From Heligmosomoides polygyrus polygyrus (Eukaryota; Nematoda; Chromadorea; Rhabditida; Heligmosomidae): a DNA stretch of 64,000 nucleotides. Shown in pieces: positions 42,880 to 54,382 of the stretch. The first letter of the stretch is position 1; each line of letters opens with the position of its first letter. The notes below the pieces were generated by a model, which saw only the letters and a list, made by a program, of their open reading frames with translations, did no database searches and was not told the DNA's origin. The stretch is from the NCBI GenBank assembly GCA_947396885.1, contig OX377204.1, positions 38,277,975 through 38,341,974 on the forward strand, given 5' to 3'. A program made the translations under genes and the position numbers.

Positions 42880-43290
42880 GTTCCATTCACGGGATAACCC
42901 ATTGGTGCTTATCCACTTGCGTCGTGCACAGTTTACGCGACAGTTGGTTTCATAAAGCAATCCTCCGTCGCTGCTAATAACTGAACCCAGGCGTTTGAGC
43001 ACATCAGGTTTGAGACCATCAGTTCTTGGCAGTTCGACACCGTCCACTATGACTGAGTCCCAGTCGCTATTGTTGTTCGTCAGCCTCCCCGTCTTCGTAA
43101 CACCCAGACGTAATCCGAAAACTGAATTTCGATCACTCCAAGCCCGTACGTGATCCTAAAAGTCGGTTCACCTTTTCGAGGCAGTTCTCACCTTTTCAGC
43201 ATAAATCAATGTCCAAGAAGTCGGTTGGTGAAGATCCGTAACGACGACGTCAAGTATGAGGATGAAAAGAAGAGTGAGAGTGCGGAGTTT
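42880..43290 (-). pseudogene. RTE-D LINE, upstream part
   Basis: The minus strand reads VDGVELPRTDGLKPDVLKRL, GSVISSDGGLLYETNCRVNC and ARRKWISTNGLS. This corresponds to VNGIELPRTSVFKYLGSAVA and its continuation in the 48-kb RTE. It stops where the CR1-like poly(AAATA) tail begins. Confidence 0.7.
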
Positions 43291-44535
43291 TGGTGAGCAC
43301 TACAGTTGTGCTTTGAGAAATTTTAAATTTTAATTTTTTCGAACATGTCAAAAAATTTCGAACGCATGAACGAGCGAATTTATTTACTAGTCAATTCTTT
43401 TGAATTATATAAAATCGAATAAGCAATTGTTTATTTGAAAAGCGAGTAGTCAAATTTCTTCGACGGAAAGAATAACAGTTGATGCGGCGAAATGGGACAG
43501 GTGTTTCAGTGTGTTCTTCTGCCAACGAGGTTTTTTAGGTGGAACCTTCACCATTGGCCTGGCGTTTCGGCGCTGTTGTCGTCTTCAGAGGCGCAGTGTT
43601 CCAACAGCGATTGCTCTATCACCCTGTCAGTCAGTAACGTGTAGATTCCAATAATAAAGATTCCACCCAAAAAAACCTCGTTGGCAGAAGAACACACTGA
43701 AATGAAATATACATTACGAGAATGCCGAAGTTTTAAGATGAGAGAACCTGGAGTTTGCATTACAGGTGTTTTATTTTTACAGTACGCTAAAGGTATCACT
43801 ATATGCTTTCGAAATCAACCACACACTCAGTTTCTACAGGAGCTCGTGCAAAAAATTTGAAGAGCTCAGGGGTTGTGCAAAGGAGTAGATTGCCGATCCG
43901 TAATTTACTGTTTTACTACCCAAAACAAGTCAATCACCAACCACCAGTTATAGCAACGTTTGAAGAGATCACTTGTAGCTAGGTTTGAAAGAATTTCTTG
44001 ACCAGTAGAAAAACTAGAGGCGAGATACTAGGGGTCAATACTTCTATTATGGCTGATAGTGGTAGAGTTTAACTCAAAAACGTTGTTTTCAGTTTCTTGT
44101 TAGCTTATATAATGGGTGATGAGTTTTCTTTTGATTGTGTAGTATTGTACAGTTCCTGTATGTTTTTTTTCGCGTATTCATGTTGTGTTTTTGAAAGGAA
44201 TTTTTATGGGCAGTGGTCATTGTCATTTAGTTGATGCATTTGTGTCGGTAACACGATATGTTCATTTTCAATTGTAAATTTTAGTTATTAGTACGAAACT
44301 GCAAATTCGATAATATAACGTCTTATACTTTAGTAGCAACTCAGTTAATTTAGTTACCTTCTTCACTGATGAGCCTTGGGATAGCTAATTTTAAGCATGT
44401 TTCTATGAAGACAGAGGCGTCAATGTTGTCAATACTGTTTTTTTTGTTATTGTGATTGTTGTTGCGTTGTGCCTTATGTTGTTGTAATGATATAGGAATT
44501 TAAAGTTTCCTTGCTCATAAATTGACCTAGTTCTA
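43291..44535. other. Unassigned interval
   Basis: The sequence is AT-rich and no gene is supported. A short patch near 43,555-43,600 (GGCGTTTCGGCGCTGTTGTC) is of a kind often seen in repeats, but no boundaries are visible. Confidence 0.3.
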
Positions 44536-45508
44536 TCATACTCTACAATAACGCGCTAAGCGACGAGTCATACTATCGATTTGCGCCGCCGCCGCAGAAA
44601 GGGTGGGGGGAATTACGACACGAAAATATCGAAAAATACCCAGACGTCTTCTCCCTGCCTGGGAACTTCGGCCCTAGAGCAGTCGAGGTCGCTGAACACG
44701 AATCCGAGCTTTGTTTTTGAAGTATCGATCGCCATCAATCGATATTGATCAGATTACGGTGCGGGAAATGGCGGAAAATACCCAGACGTCTTCTCCCTGC
44801 CTGGGAACTTCGGCCCTGGAGCAGTCGAGGTCGCTGAACACGAATCCGAGCTTTGCTTTTGAAGTATCGATCGCCATCAATCGATATTGATCAGATTACG
44901 GTGCGGGAAATGGCGGAAAATACCCAGACGTCTTCTATCTGCCTGGAAACTTCAGCCCTGGAGTAACCGCCGCCGCTGAACACGAATCTAAAGCTCGTTT
45001 TTGAAGTATCGATCGCAATCAATCGATATTGGTCAAATTACGGATCACGAAAATATCGGAAAATACCCAGACTTCTCCTACGTGCCAGGGGATTCAGAAG
45101 ACGTGCAGAATACGTCATGACGTGCCTGGGAGTCAAAGGACATGCCAAAGACTTCGATCAACGTGCTTGGGAATTCAGGTAGACATGCCGAAGACGTCGC
45201 CCAAAGCGCCTGTAGACACAGAAGGCGTGCCGAAGACGTCGTCCGCTAAGAGTGGATCATTGAGGGAGACCAATAACAGTAATGGGGGACTGTTTCACTA
45301 GGGGAGGACCAGTAGTGAGGAACCAATAGATCGCCCTACCACACAATATACTGTCAGTACTGCGAGCTTTTTGTACTCCTGGGTAGGGAAAAAAGCTGTA
45401 CAAGTAGAACAGCTAACTTGATATGATTATCCTTAGCTTAGTGATACCGCAACATCTCGCGAAGCGCGCAAGTGCGAGGCACGCCGAAAGGCGTGACGGA
45501 GCACTTGT
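44536..45508 (+). mobile_element. Element E1, copy A
   Basis: This roughly 970-bp unit begins TCATACTCTACAATAACGCG and ends at a hairpin with GGAGCACTTG. It contains three to four tandem 142-bp units (starts at 44,641, 44,783, 44,925 and about 45,068) with CAGACGTCTTCT and ATCGATCGCCATCAATCGAT. The whole arrangement recurs in inverse orientation at 54,382-55,352. There is no transposase. TA flanks both ends in both copies. Confidence 0.7.
45469..45507 (+). ncRNA. Terminal hairpin of E1 copy A (RNA-like fold, no known family)
   Basis: The outer stem CAAGTGC/GCACTTG (7 bp) and inner stem CACGCC/GGCGTG (6 bp) enclose a GAAA tetraloop, with an asymmetric internal loop GAGG/ACGGA. It is preceded by a small CGC-GAA-GCG hairpin. 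Copy B keeps all stems and has GATA in the loop. Confidence 0.4.
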
Positions 45509-45718
45509 TATCTAAAGTTAGAATAAAAAAGTCGAAATTATTTTTTTGGAAGATTCACCCTGGCAGTTGACAACAATGCATGAATGAACACAACATTTTG
45601 AGCAATTTTGACCATTTGATCTCAAACAGTATTTTTAGGATTATTCTAAGGTGCTAGAAAGCATAGAAAGCAAAGCCCAATGGTGGAAAGGTTGCTCCGT
45701 GTACTCTACTTACGCATA

Positions 45719-45851
45719 GGTCTATGTTATACCACCGCTCACCGAGCGAAGCCTAATGATAGGCTCCCAAATCGACTCATAGCTTCGTGCGATCGATATG
45801 GGAGCTTATCGTTAGACATCGCTCGGGGTGTGCGGTGGTATGACATAGGCC
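45719..45851. mobile_element. Hairpin MITE, GGCC family, copy 3 (133 bp)
   Basis: The ends are GGTCTATGTTATACCACCGC and the inverse GCGGTGGTATGACATAGGCC. Flanks are ATA/ATA. The core (GCTCACCGAGCG, CTAATGATAGGCTCCCA) is palindromic but unlike the cores of the other copies. Confidence 0.75.
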
Positions 45852-46261
45852 ATAGTGTTGTGAAAGCAACAGAACAAACACACCACGGTTGCGTAGTGCC
45901 AAGGAAACAAAAAGTACTCTACCAACCAAACATTACATTTAAATGAGTTTACTTATAAATTTTGGTCCAAGTCTGTCAGGGTACCCATCTCTCCCCACCC
46001 TCGTCCCTTAATTAATCTTAACGAACTTACATGTCCTTTTACAGAAGAAGTGTGAATGTGTCGGAGCTCATGTTTTCCATCCTAAGAATTTCTGAGATAT
46101 TCTCACGATTTTTTCATGAGAATGAAAAACTGAGATTGGTCCTGATTACCAATGCCCTTGTACAGTTATCTCTTTAGTCAGACTTGGCATTGTAAGTATA
46201 TAAGTTGAGCACTGTTTAGTACAAGATGAAGATAATCCATATTAAGGGAAACACTAAAACG
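45852..46261. other. Unassigned interval
   Basis: Nothing is supported between the hairpin MITE and the RTE insertion site. Confidence 0.3.
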
Positions 46262-46424
46262 CGAAAATACTGAAGTTTATTCTTCTTCTTCTTCTTCTTC
46301 TTCAGCGTCTGTCCCGCTTCGTAGCGGGGTCCGCTATTCTGGTGTCATGACGCCACCTCTCCCGATCCAGCGCTAGAGCAGGGTGGACACCAGCAACCTT
46401 CAAGTCCATATGTAACGTGTCAGA

Positions 46425-48164
46425 CAGGGATGAGCGGATTAACCGCTATCCGTTATCCGTTATCCGGTTTCCGCCGAGTTTTGGCCTATCCGTTTTGTTG
46501 TTCGTTATCCGGTGGTTTTTGGCCGGATAACGAACAACAAAATCTGGCACCCTTATGATTACTTAGTTGAATATAAGGACAATTTTTAAAAATCGTTTTG
46601 TTATTTCCACTGATAGTCGAGATACGTTTGTAATGCTAGGTCGGTGCCTTCTCTTAGTTCTCAATGGCATAATTAGGCCAAACTATCAACCTGCTCATAG
46701 CGCGTTCTGAGATGCAGAGCACTGCCTTGCTCATTTCTATTTGTGGGGTTTTCACCGAAATTCCTTCTAGCATAATGTACTGTCTGGAAAAAACCTGTCG
46801 GTTAGAGGAGAAAGGAATAAAGCTTCATACGAATCACTTCGTTTTAAGGATGTGCCAGATATTCATCTTCTATGTACACGATCTTTTAGCTCATTGAAAC
46901 TATGTTTGGCATGTGCTTCCGAGTGGTGGGTGGAAAGCCAGTACTTCAATATCCTATCCTATCCTGCTATATGTATATAAAAGTGTTAGTCCGTCTGTCC
47001 GTGTGTGTATATGTGTTAGAAACCTGTGTGAACAAGTAAAACATGTCAAACGTGTAAAGGTGACCCGCACGTGCATGTAAAACCTGTCAAGGCTATCCTC
47101 ATGTGCAATGGATGGAAATGAATCAAAATTAGTGGAGAATGACCAGGTTGGACAAATGAGTGGAAGTATTCGGACGGACAACCACTATTGATCGATAGCA
47201 TCGATTTTCGATCGGAGTTGTCGTTCAACACCACGATTTGACCAATAGGGATGCGATTATGTTTATGCCGGATGAGGAGACCAATATTACTCGATGATAT
47301 CGATTTTCGACCGCAGTTATCGGTTTTCGCCCAAATTTGACCAATTGGTGTGGGAGTCACACGACAGTTTCTTCGAGAGAATTACTCCCACTTGCAGGAA
47401 ATACTCCAATATAAAGAGATTCAGACAGTTTCAAGAACAAGACAACAGTGTCGATTGACCGAATAACCGATTGATCGACTATCAATTTTTCTGAAGATTA
47501 GATCCTTCGGAGTGGAAATAACACTAATGCGGTGGGCAGCGGACAAGGCTTAGTCAATCGTTTTGAGGATCTTCCCTTACTCTATTCTGTGTAATAAGCA
47601 AGATTAGTTTTTTCTTCTCTAATGTTGCCGAAGGGTCAATAAACCGTCGTGTCCAAGGCTTTTTGTTTTCGGAGTTTAGGCCGAAGTCCCGTCAGACGTT
47701 TTGCCGCCGATAGGTTTACGGGGAGTTGCTGAGCAGTAGAAGCAGCTGTTGACGAGCTTCAGGTTCAATACTGATATACGTACTTGGCCAATGGCTTGCG
47801 GTGGCCAGCCGATGGACAAGTCAGTGCATTAACATTCCCGTGCAATCCTGATACCTAGACTGGAAATCCGAACCAAGAACATTGAGTCGGAGTGCATGCG
47901 AAAGTCGGCGCCTTCTTAGAGTGCGCTACTTCGCACCTCGAAGAAAAAGATCGATAAGAAGGTTAAAAGTGGCTCATTTGACATGTGACGAGGACAATAT
48001 TACAAGTCGCCACCCACTACTATTAGAGAAAGAATGGTTTAAAATTAGTTTTAATTTTTGTTGTTTGTTCGTTATCCTTTTTTCCGTTATCCGGCTATTT
48101 TTGGGAAAAAATTATCCGTTATCCGTTATCCGGGTTTCAAAATTTTATTATCCGCTCATCCCTG
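46425..48164. mobile_element. Non-autonomous hAT-like element, copy 2, TSD GTGTCAGA
   Basis: A perfect 15-bp terminal inverted repeat CAGGGATGAGCGGAT is flanked by the 8-bp duplication GTGTCAGA (46,417-46,424 and 48,165-48,172). The subterminal regions carry repeated CCGTTATCC. It interrupts the RTE reading frame about 45 codons before its end. The 1.7-kb interior has no transposase and includes an R1 copy. Confidence 0.9.
47755..47925 (+). repeat. Dispersed repeat R1, copy 5, nested in the hAT-like element
   Basis: ACTTGGCCAATGGCTTGCGG, GCCAGCCGATGGACAAGTC and a terminal GGCGCCTTCTTAG appear in R1 order. Confidence 0.6.
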
Positions 48165-48172
48165 GTGTCAGA

Positions 48173-49617
48173 CCAGCGCTGCTTCGGACGCCCTCTAGGC
48201 CGCTTTCCTATTACCTCGAAGTTGAAGCCTATCTTGCGGACGCTGTCTTCTTCTCCACGCAGAACGTGGCCGTACCATCGCAAGCGAGCTTCGCGCATCT
48301 TGTCCGCTATCGGCGCGACACCGAACTTCTGCCGAATGACATCGTTTCGGATGCAGTCCAGGAGCGAGACTCCAGCCGTCCAGCGCAGCATCTTTGTCTC
48401 CATGACGCTGAGGCGCGTTTCAACCTCCTTGGTCGCAGGCCAACACTCAGCACCGTACATCGCTACCGGCCGGATGACTGCCCTGTAGATCTTTGACTTC
48501 AAGCGCTCTGGCATCTTCCTATCGCAGAGCACGCCAGTCAACGAGCGCCACTTGGACCAAGCTGCACTCACGCATGAGTTCACTTCAATCATCAGATTGC
48601 CATCGGATGCTACTGCTGATCCCAGGTACTTAAAAACCGAAGTGCGTGGGAGCTCGATGCCGTTAACCTTGATGGAGCTGGACTCATTAACGTCAGTCGT
48701 TAGATACTCGGTCTTCTTCACGTTCAATCTGAGTCCAAAGCACTCCAAGTGATCACACCAAGCTTGCACCTCTCGCTCGAGTTCACCTTTATTTTCGCTA
48801 GCGAGCATTACGTCATCAGCATAAAGCAGTGTCCAGGGGACTGGCTTCTGAAGATCTCGTGTAATGGCGTCCATCACGACAACAAAAAGGAGTGGGGAAA
48901 GCGCAGAACCCTGGTGCACCCCGACAGAGATGGGGAACTCCATCGAGGTTCCGGCTGCAGCTTGAACTCTACTTTTTGGGGAAGAGTAGGGGATTCGCAC
49001 CCACTCTATGAGCTCTTCAGGAACTCCATGTCGTCGCAGGGCGTACCATATCACTTCACACGGTACGCGGTCAAAGGCCTTCTCCAAGTCGAGGAAGGCG
49101 ATATGCACTGGCTTCTGCTTCTCGCGATGCTTCTCTAACAAGAGGCGGGCGGCATGTATGGCATCAATGGTGCCACAGCCAGCTACGAAACCGCACTGAT
49201 TGCTGGAAAGCTGGACGATGTCACGAATTCGACCATCGACAATTCGCTCAAAGATCTTCATGCTGTGCGAGAGCAAGCGAATCGGACGGTAATTGGAGCA
49301 GTCTGCAGGACTGCCCTTCTTCTTCCAAATCGGAATCGTCGTGCTTTGGCGCCAACACTCAGGCACCTTCTTCTCCGCCACAACCTGGTTAAAGAACTTC
49401 GCCAACCACTCAGCAGGGTACCACAGCTTTGACTTCCACAGATCAGCTGCCACGTCGTCGGGCCCAGTCGCTTTGCCTGACCTCATCTTCCTCAGAGCCG
49501 CTTCTGTCTCCTCCACGGTGATCTTGTGTACGGGACCGTGAACAGAGGCCACAGAAGGGATGGCCGGGTGAGGAAATTCCATAGTGGAAACTTCCTCGAA
49601 GTAATCACGCCATCGCT
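48173..49617 (-). pseudogene. RTE reverse transcriptase domain (copy 2)
   Basis: The minus strand contains TVEETEAALRKMRSGKATGP, DDVAADLWKSKLWY, SNYRPIRLLSHSMKIFERIV, AFLDLEKAFDRVPCEVIWYA (motif A), VGVHQGSALSPLLFVVVMDA and WTLLYADDVMLASENKGELE (catalytic YADD). The C-terminal ECWPATKEVETRLSVMETKM and RLRWYGHVLRGEEDSVRKIG follow. All catalytic motifs look intact. The frame is cut off from the endonuclease by a 1-nt deletion near 49,618 and truncated at its C terminus by the hAT-like insertion; the remaining codons lie at 46,294-46,416. Confidence 0.9.
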
Positions 49618-51150
49618 TCAGCGCCTTTTGCGGTCTGTCAGAAGATGGCCGCTCTCATCATTGATGCCAAAAAACTTTTCAATATCCTCGGTTTGGCGAT
49701 GGCGGCTCTTAGCAAGTCGGTATAGATACCGCTCACCATCGCGTGACTCGAGCTTCTCGTTGACATCTTCATAATGCGTGGCTTTTGCAACAGCCACGGC
49801 CTTCTTTGCAGCTTTCCTCGCTTCTTGGTACTTCCGCCAGTTATCGGCTGTCTTGTCGCTGAGAAACACGTGATAGAGCGACTTCTTCTCTCGAACTTTG
49901 GCTTTCACGTCATCTGTCCACAGCCACGCCTGCTTTTCGACCTTGCGTCGTCCAGGCACCGTGATGCCGAGCTCCAACCTTGCAGCTTCACGTATCGCGT
50001 CGGCAGCCTTTTTCCAAGTTTCGTCGACAGTTGTGACTGTCGGTAACCGCACGCGAGAAATCACAGCTGCTTCCTTCTCTCTCATTCGCCACCACTTGAT
50101 TCTCGGTGCACCGCATCGCTCGACCTGCTTCTGCCTTGGAGGGGCAATCTTTAGGGTGCAGATCAGCGGTCGGTGCTGTGGGGCGACCGTCTCATACGGC
50201 ACGACCTTCGCATCTGTGACAAGACTTCGGTCGCGATCCTGCACAAGGACGAAATCTATCTGAGACTTGGAGCTCCCACTATAGTATGAGATGAGGTGGG
50301 AGTCGCGTTTACGAAATACGGTGTTTACTATGGTGAGGTTATGCGATTCCGCATATTCAAGGATACGCTCACCATCGGCGTTACGCGACCCGTAACCGAA
50401 TCCACCATGACAGCTGTACCCGTCTTTCGTCGCGCCGACGTGCCCATTAAGGTCACCAGCGACTATGATGACATCTTTCGACGGCACCTCTGCTGTCTTC
50501 TCATCAAGCAGGCTCCAAAACTCATCCTTGGCTTGATCGGAGCAGCCAGTCTGCGGAGCATACGCAGAGAAGAAGTGATAGAGTCGCTCCTTAGCGGCAA
50601 CAACGATCTTCATCAATCGATCGTCAAAGCGTTCGACGCTTACAATCGAGTCACGAAATCGTTCGGAGACGATGACTCCAACTCCACTGGTGGTCCTGGG
50701 ACTTCCACATAGAACGGCCTTGAAGCCTCGTCCTATGTCCCTAGACTTGCGGCAGGACCACCTCGTCTCCTGCACCGCACAGAAATCAACTCTTCTACGC
50801 TCCAGTGCTTCAACCAACTCGCACGAGCGGCTTGTCAACGTACCCACATTCAGCGTAGCCACGCGGGTCCTGCTTACGTTACGGGACTTTCGGACTAGCT
50901 CAGTTGCCCCCCGATTCCGTCCTCGCATCAGGGACCCTCGCATACTTCTCTGCGAGTGCGCGTCGGCTCCCGCGGACGCCGTAGCACTATTTCGATACTC
51001 ATGTAACGTCATCAACCATGTGATGTGACATGGGTCTTCGTAGGCCGGCCTGTCACAAGGGCCTGCCGCCTGCATTCGAGTGTCCGTGCTTAGCTTAGCT
51101 CGAAGAGCGAGCAGTTTCCAGTGGCACCACGTGGAGGAACGGACATCGCC
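49618..51150 (-). pseudogene. RTE apurinic-type endonuclease and linker (copy 2)
   Basis: The minus strand has the endonuclease core in family order: RVATLNVGTLTSRSCELVEA, VQETRWSCRKSRDIG, IIVAGDLNGHVGATKDGYSC, SQIDFVLVQDRDRSLV and PQHRPLICTLKI, so the metal-binding and catalytic motifs appear intact. A linker with AAKKAVAVAKATHYEDVNEK joins it to the RT. It ends at DRKRR then stop, where comparison with copy 1 shows one missing base. The true start is uncertain; the frame is open to 51,228, beyond the element boundary, so an internal Met is used. Confidence 0.85.
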
Positions 51151-51173
51151 ACCGAAAATACTGAAGTTTATTC

Positions 51174-51449
51174 GAGCCAAATAAATCAAATTAAATCCGA
51201 CGAATTTCTGGCAATCTGACAGGTGCACTATGCTCTAGAGCTACGGGAGATCTGTTAATGCGCCATTATTGTGTTCGTAAGCACGGGTCGGGGTCAAGCG
51301 TGGGCTGCGATTTCTTCCAAAATTTTACGACCTCCCCCCCCCCTTCCCCAAGAAAATTGATGGAATGTTAAGTTGTCTCTTGTGTTACAATTAATTTCAG
51401 AAAATGTGAAAAAAGAAAAAGAATATTATACTTTAATTAATAAATTTTT
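51174..51449. other. Unassigned, C-tract
   Basis: A C-run near 51,333-51,345; no gene. Confidence 0.3.
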
Positions 51450-51889
51450 GATGCAAGTAAAAAATGAAGATTTTTCAGGTATGGTAACAACATATCGACA
51501 TCCTGAGCACCGCTTCTTCTACAGAAAGAGAGCGTCAATTGGATTTGAAACTGTATCTAACAAAAATTCGAGTAGTTATTCTACGATTAAACAATAAATT
51601 TTTTGAAGCAGTTCTCAAAATAGCTGAAATGGATCGATTGCTGCTCAATTTTCGCAGTGACGGCACAACACATTTTTTAGTTGAGAGACGTAACTCTACT
51701 AACGTCGAAAATGGATCTTGCCGAAATTCAATTTGTAGCAGAAAAAAACAGGCCTGAACCTTTCATACGATCAGTTGGAGTGATTTTCCTATCCTGGATT
51801 TCTCCAAAAATAAAATATTTCCTGAACAAAGCTGTCACTGGAGCTGAAACTGGAGTCCACAACGGCACAGCTTCTATTTAGCATTTCTT

Positions 51890-52045
51890 CAAAACATCAA
51901 GACTTTCCTTAGCGATCTTCTTTGTGGTAAAGTGAGTCATGCTCAATTTTTTTCAGTAATAAAGATTTTTACTCCTAAATGAAACGATGTCTAGAGCTAA
52001 GATGTAGCTTCAGAAATCGACAATTTCTATTGAACATATAGGTAC
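51890..52045 (+). repeat. U repeat, copy 1
   Basis: Blocks CCTTAGCGATCTTC, GTGAGTCATGCTCAATTTTT, AAGATTTTTACTCCTAAATG and AAACGATGTCTAGAGCTAAG appear in this order. The same blocks recur in six other places in this region. Confidence 0.7.
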
Positions 52046-52261
52046 AAGTCGCGTAGGTGAGCAGCGGAGCGGGGGTGCGGTAACGGCAGAGCACCGACCG
52101 TACTCACGCACTGTACCGTAATCACTCCAGCCAATCAAACCCGAAACGAACACGCCCCTTCGATGGCACTGCGGGGCTCAGCCGCACAGGCAAAGTCCGT
52201 GAAGTATCGATCAACGGTCAGCTGTTAGGTTGGAGAGGGGGTTGAGACGAGGCATGCGGAG

Positions 52262-53010
52262 GAACTCCGCCACGCGGTCCATCTAAGCTAAACGTGATGA
52301 AATGGCCTACAACCCGGAGTTCCTTCCCTTGCCAAAGCCGTGCCCGAAGGGCACGTCTGCGTCCATCTGGGAAGTTCAACAAACTCGCCACGGATGTCAC
52401 TCAAGCTACACGTGCTGAAATGGCCCACAACCCGGAGTTCTTTCCCTTGCCTAGTCGTGCCCGAAGGGCACGTCTGCTTCCATCTGGGAAGTTCAACAAA
52501 CTCGCCACGGATGTCACCCAACCTACACGTGCTGAAATGGCCCACAACCCGGAGTTCCTTCCCTTGCCAAAGTCGTGCCCGAAGGGCACGTCTGCGTCCA
52601 TTTGGGAAGTTCAACAAACTCGCCACGGATGTCACCCAAGCTACACGTGCTGAAATGGCCCACAACCCGGAGTTCCTTCCCTTGCCTAGTCGTGCCCGAA
52701 GGGCACGTCTGCTTCCATCTGGGAAGTTCAACAAACTCGCCACGGATGTCACCCAACCTACACGTGCTGAAATGGCCCACAACCCGGAGTTCCTTCCCTT
52801 GCCAAAGCCGTGCCCGAAGGGCACGTCTGCGTCCATTTGGGAAGTTCAACAAACTCGCCACGGATGTCACCCAAGCTACACGTGCTGAAATGGCCCACAA
52901 CCCGGAGTTCCTTCCCTTGCCAAAGCCGTGCCCGAAGGGCACGTCTGCGTTCACCTGGGAAGTTCAACCAGCCCGCCACGGGGACCACCTAAACTACATG
53001 TGTTAAAATG
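52262..53010. repeat. 117/118-bp tandem satellite, about six units
   Basis: Successive CGTGCCCGAAGGGCACG motifs occur at 52,339, 52,456, 52,574, 52,691, 52,809 and 52,927. Units alternate between type A (CCAAAG before the motif) and type B (CCTAGT before it) in the order A-B-A-B-A-A, a dimeric higher-order pattern. Each unit contains a perfect 7-bp stem with a GAA loop. Because the period is close to a multiple of three, both strands show long open frames; these are not genes. Confidence 0.95.
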
Positions 53011-53194
53011 GCCCACCTGGTCACTACTAACCTCGAAGGCAGTACCTCGCAGAGGAGGCGCATTCGATCGATGCCGTGGCTGCCGCGATTACGGTAGAAG
53101 TAACGACGTGTTCGCCGCACCCTCGCGGCCGCTACCGCACCCCGCCGCCGTCACCGCACCCTCCGCTGCTCACCTCCGCGACATGTACCAACAT

Positions 53195-54382
53195 ATATTT
53201 AGAAACCAAGTCTTTCCTAAGCGATCTTCCTTGTGATCAGGTGAGATCACGTTCAAATTTTTTTCAATAATAGAGATTTTTACTCATAAATGAAACGATG
53301 TCTGGTGCTAAGATGTAGCCTTACGAAAGCTCAATCTTTCTTTGAAATATAGTAAAAAAATGCAGCTCATCTGGAGCTATTTTCGGTGTGGTCAAGAAGG
53401 ATGGGCTGGAGGGTGCTATATGTACATGTGCATTGTTTACCCGATTGTAACAGTATCAGTTTTGAGATTTATGCAGTGCGGGTGGCTTTCAAAAAACTAG
53501 AAAAATTCTTTTTCTGACACCAAAGAACCCCCTTTCAAACATAGCTCGCTTACTTCTAGAGCTCTGTAAGTGCCGTCGGCATTCAGAGAGGTAGCAGACA
53601 TGCTCTATCTTATGGGTACAAAATCAAATTTTGGAAAAAATGGTCTTTATGCGCGACCGGTGGGTGCGATTTCTCTGCGATTTTTGCGAAATACTTGTGG
53701 AAAATCGCAGCCCCCGGCCGCGCATGAAGATGCCTTTTTTGAAAGGCGGTTCTGTGATCATCTAGAGAAAGAGAGAAAAGTAGAGAAAGAGCCTTTTCTC
53801 TAGTTTTTGAATGCCGCCCGCATTTGCACATCTCTCAAAAAGGGCGGCATTCAGAAAACTAGAAGAAATGCTCTATCTTCTGAATTCAAAGTCAATTTTT
53901 GAAAAAAGGACCTTAATGCGCGGCCGATCGGGTTCGATTTCTCTGCGATTTTGGGCAAAAATCGCAGAGAAATCGCAGCCTCCGGCCACACATAAAGATG
54001 CCTTTATTGAAAGACGTTTCTATGATGATCAGAAAGAGAATTTCTTCTAGTTTTCTAAATGCCACCCGCATTTGCATAAATCTCAAAACTGAAACTGTTA
54101 AGATCGGTGGAACAAAGCACAAGTATAGCACCTTCCAACAACATCGACGAGCGATCGACCAGTGACCGTTACTTATTGATCTCACCTAAAATAGCTCCAG
54201 ATGAGCTGCATTTTTACTATGTATCAACAAAGATTGAGCTTTCTTAAGGCCACATCTCTGCACTGGACATAGTTTCATTCAAGTATGAAAATCTTTATTT
54301 TTGAAAAAGCAATTTGAGCATGACCTCACCTGATCGCAAGGAAGATCGCTTAGGAAAACTGGTTTTTTAACATATATTTACC
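53195..54382. mobile_element. Foldback element built on U repeats
   Basis: U copy 2 (plus, 53,195-53,352) and U copy 3 (minus, 54,221-54,382) form the outer arms. Inner arms with CAGTTTTGAGATTTATGCA (53,458) and its inverse (54,070-54,105) continue the palindrome. The centre holds two direct copies of a roughly 250-bp segment (53,570 and 53,840) containing TTTCTCTGCGATTTT, each with its own short inverted repeats. Confidence 0.65.

Larger units (their letters stand above)
46262..51173 (-). mobile_element. RTE-clade LINE copy 2, near full length, 21-bp TSD
   Basis: The string CGAAAATACTGAAGTTTATTC occurs at 46,262-46,282 and 51,153-51,173, flanking the element. The minus-strand 3' end is a (GAA)n tail directly after a stop codon, as usual for RTE elements. 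Without the 1,748-bp hAT-like insertion (element plus one TSD copy) it is about 3.1 kb, the length expected for a full RTE. This is a better template than copy 1 for reading the family. Confidence 0.9.

Noticed and set aside
44361..44378. CTGATGAG string resembling a hammerhead core
   Set aside because: No matching GAAA and stem arrangement nearby; a chance match.
45430..45510. Known self-cleaving ribozyme (hammerhead, twister) in the E1 terminal hairpin
   Set aside because: No CUGANGA core, twister conserved loops or other known catalytic signature could be placed; reported only as a structured hairpin.
47882..48496. 204-codon plus-strand frame
   Set aside because: It crosses the hAT-like element boundary and runs antisense to the RTE reverse transcriptase.
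52288..53006. Long overlapping open frames on both strands (up to 182 codons)
   Set aside because: They arise from a 117/118-bp tandem satellite whose period is close to a multiple of three; no gene.
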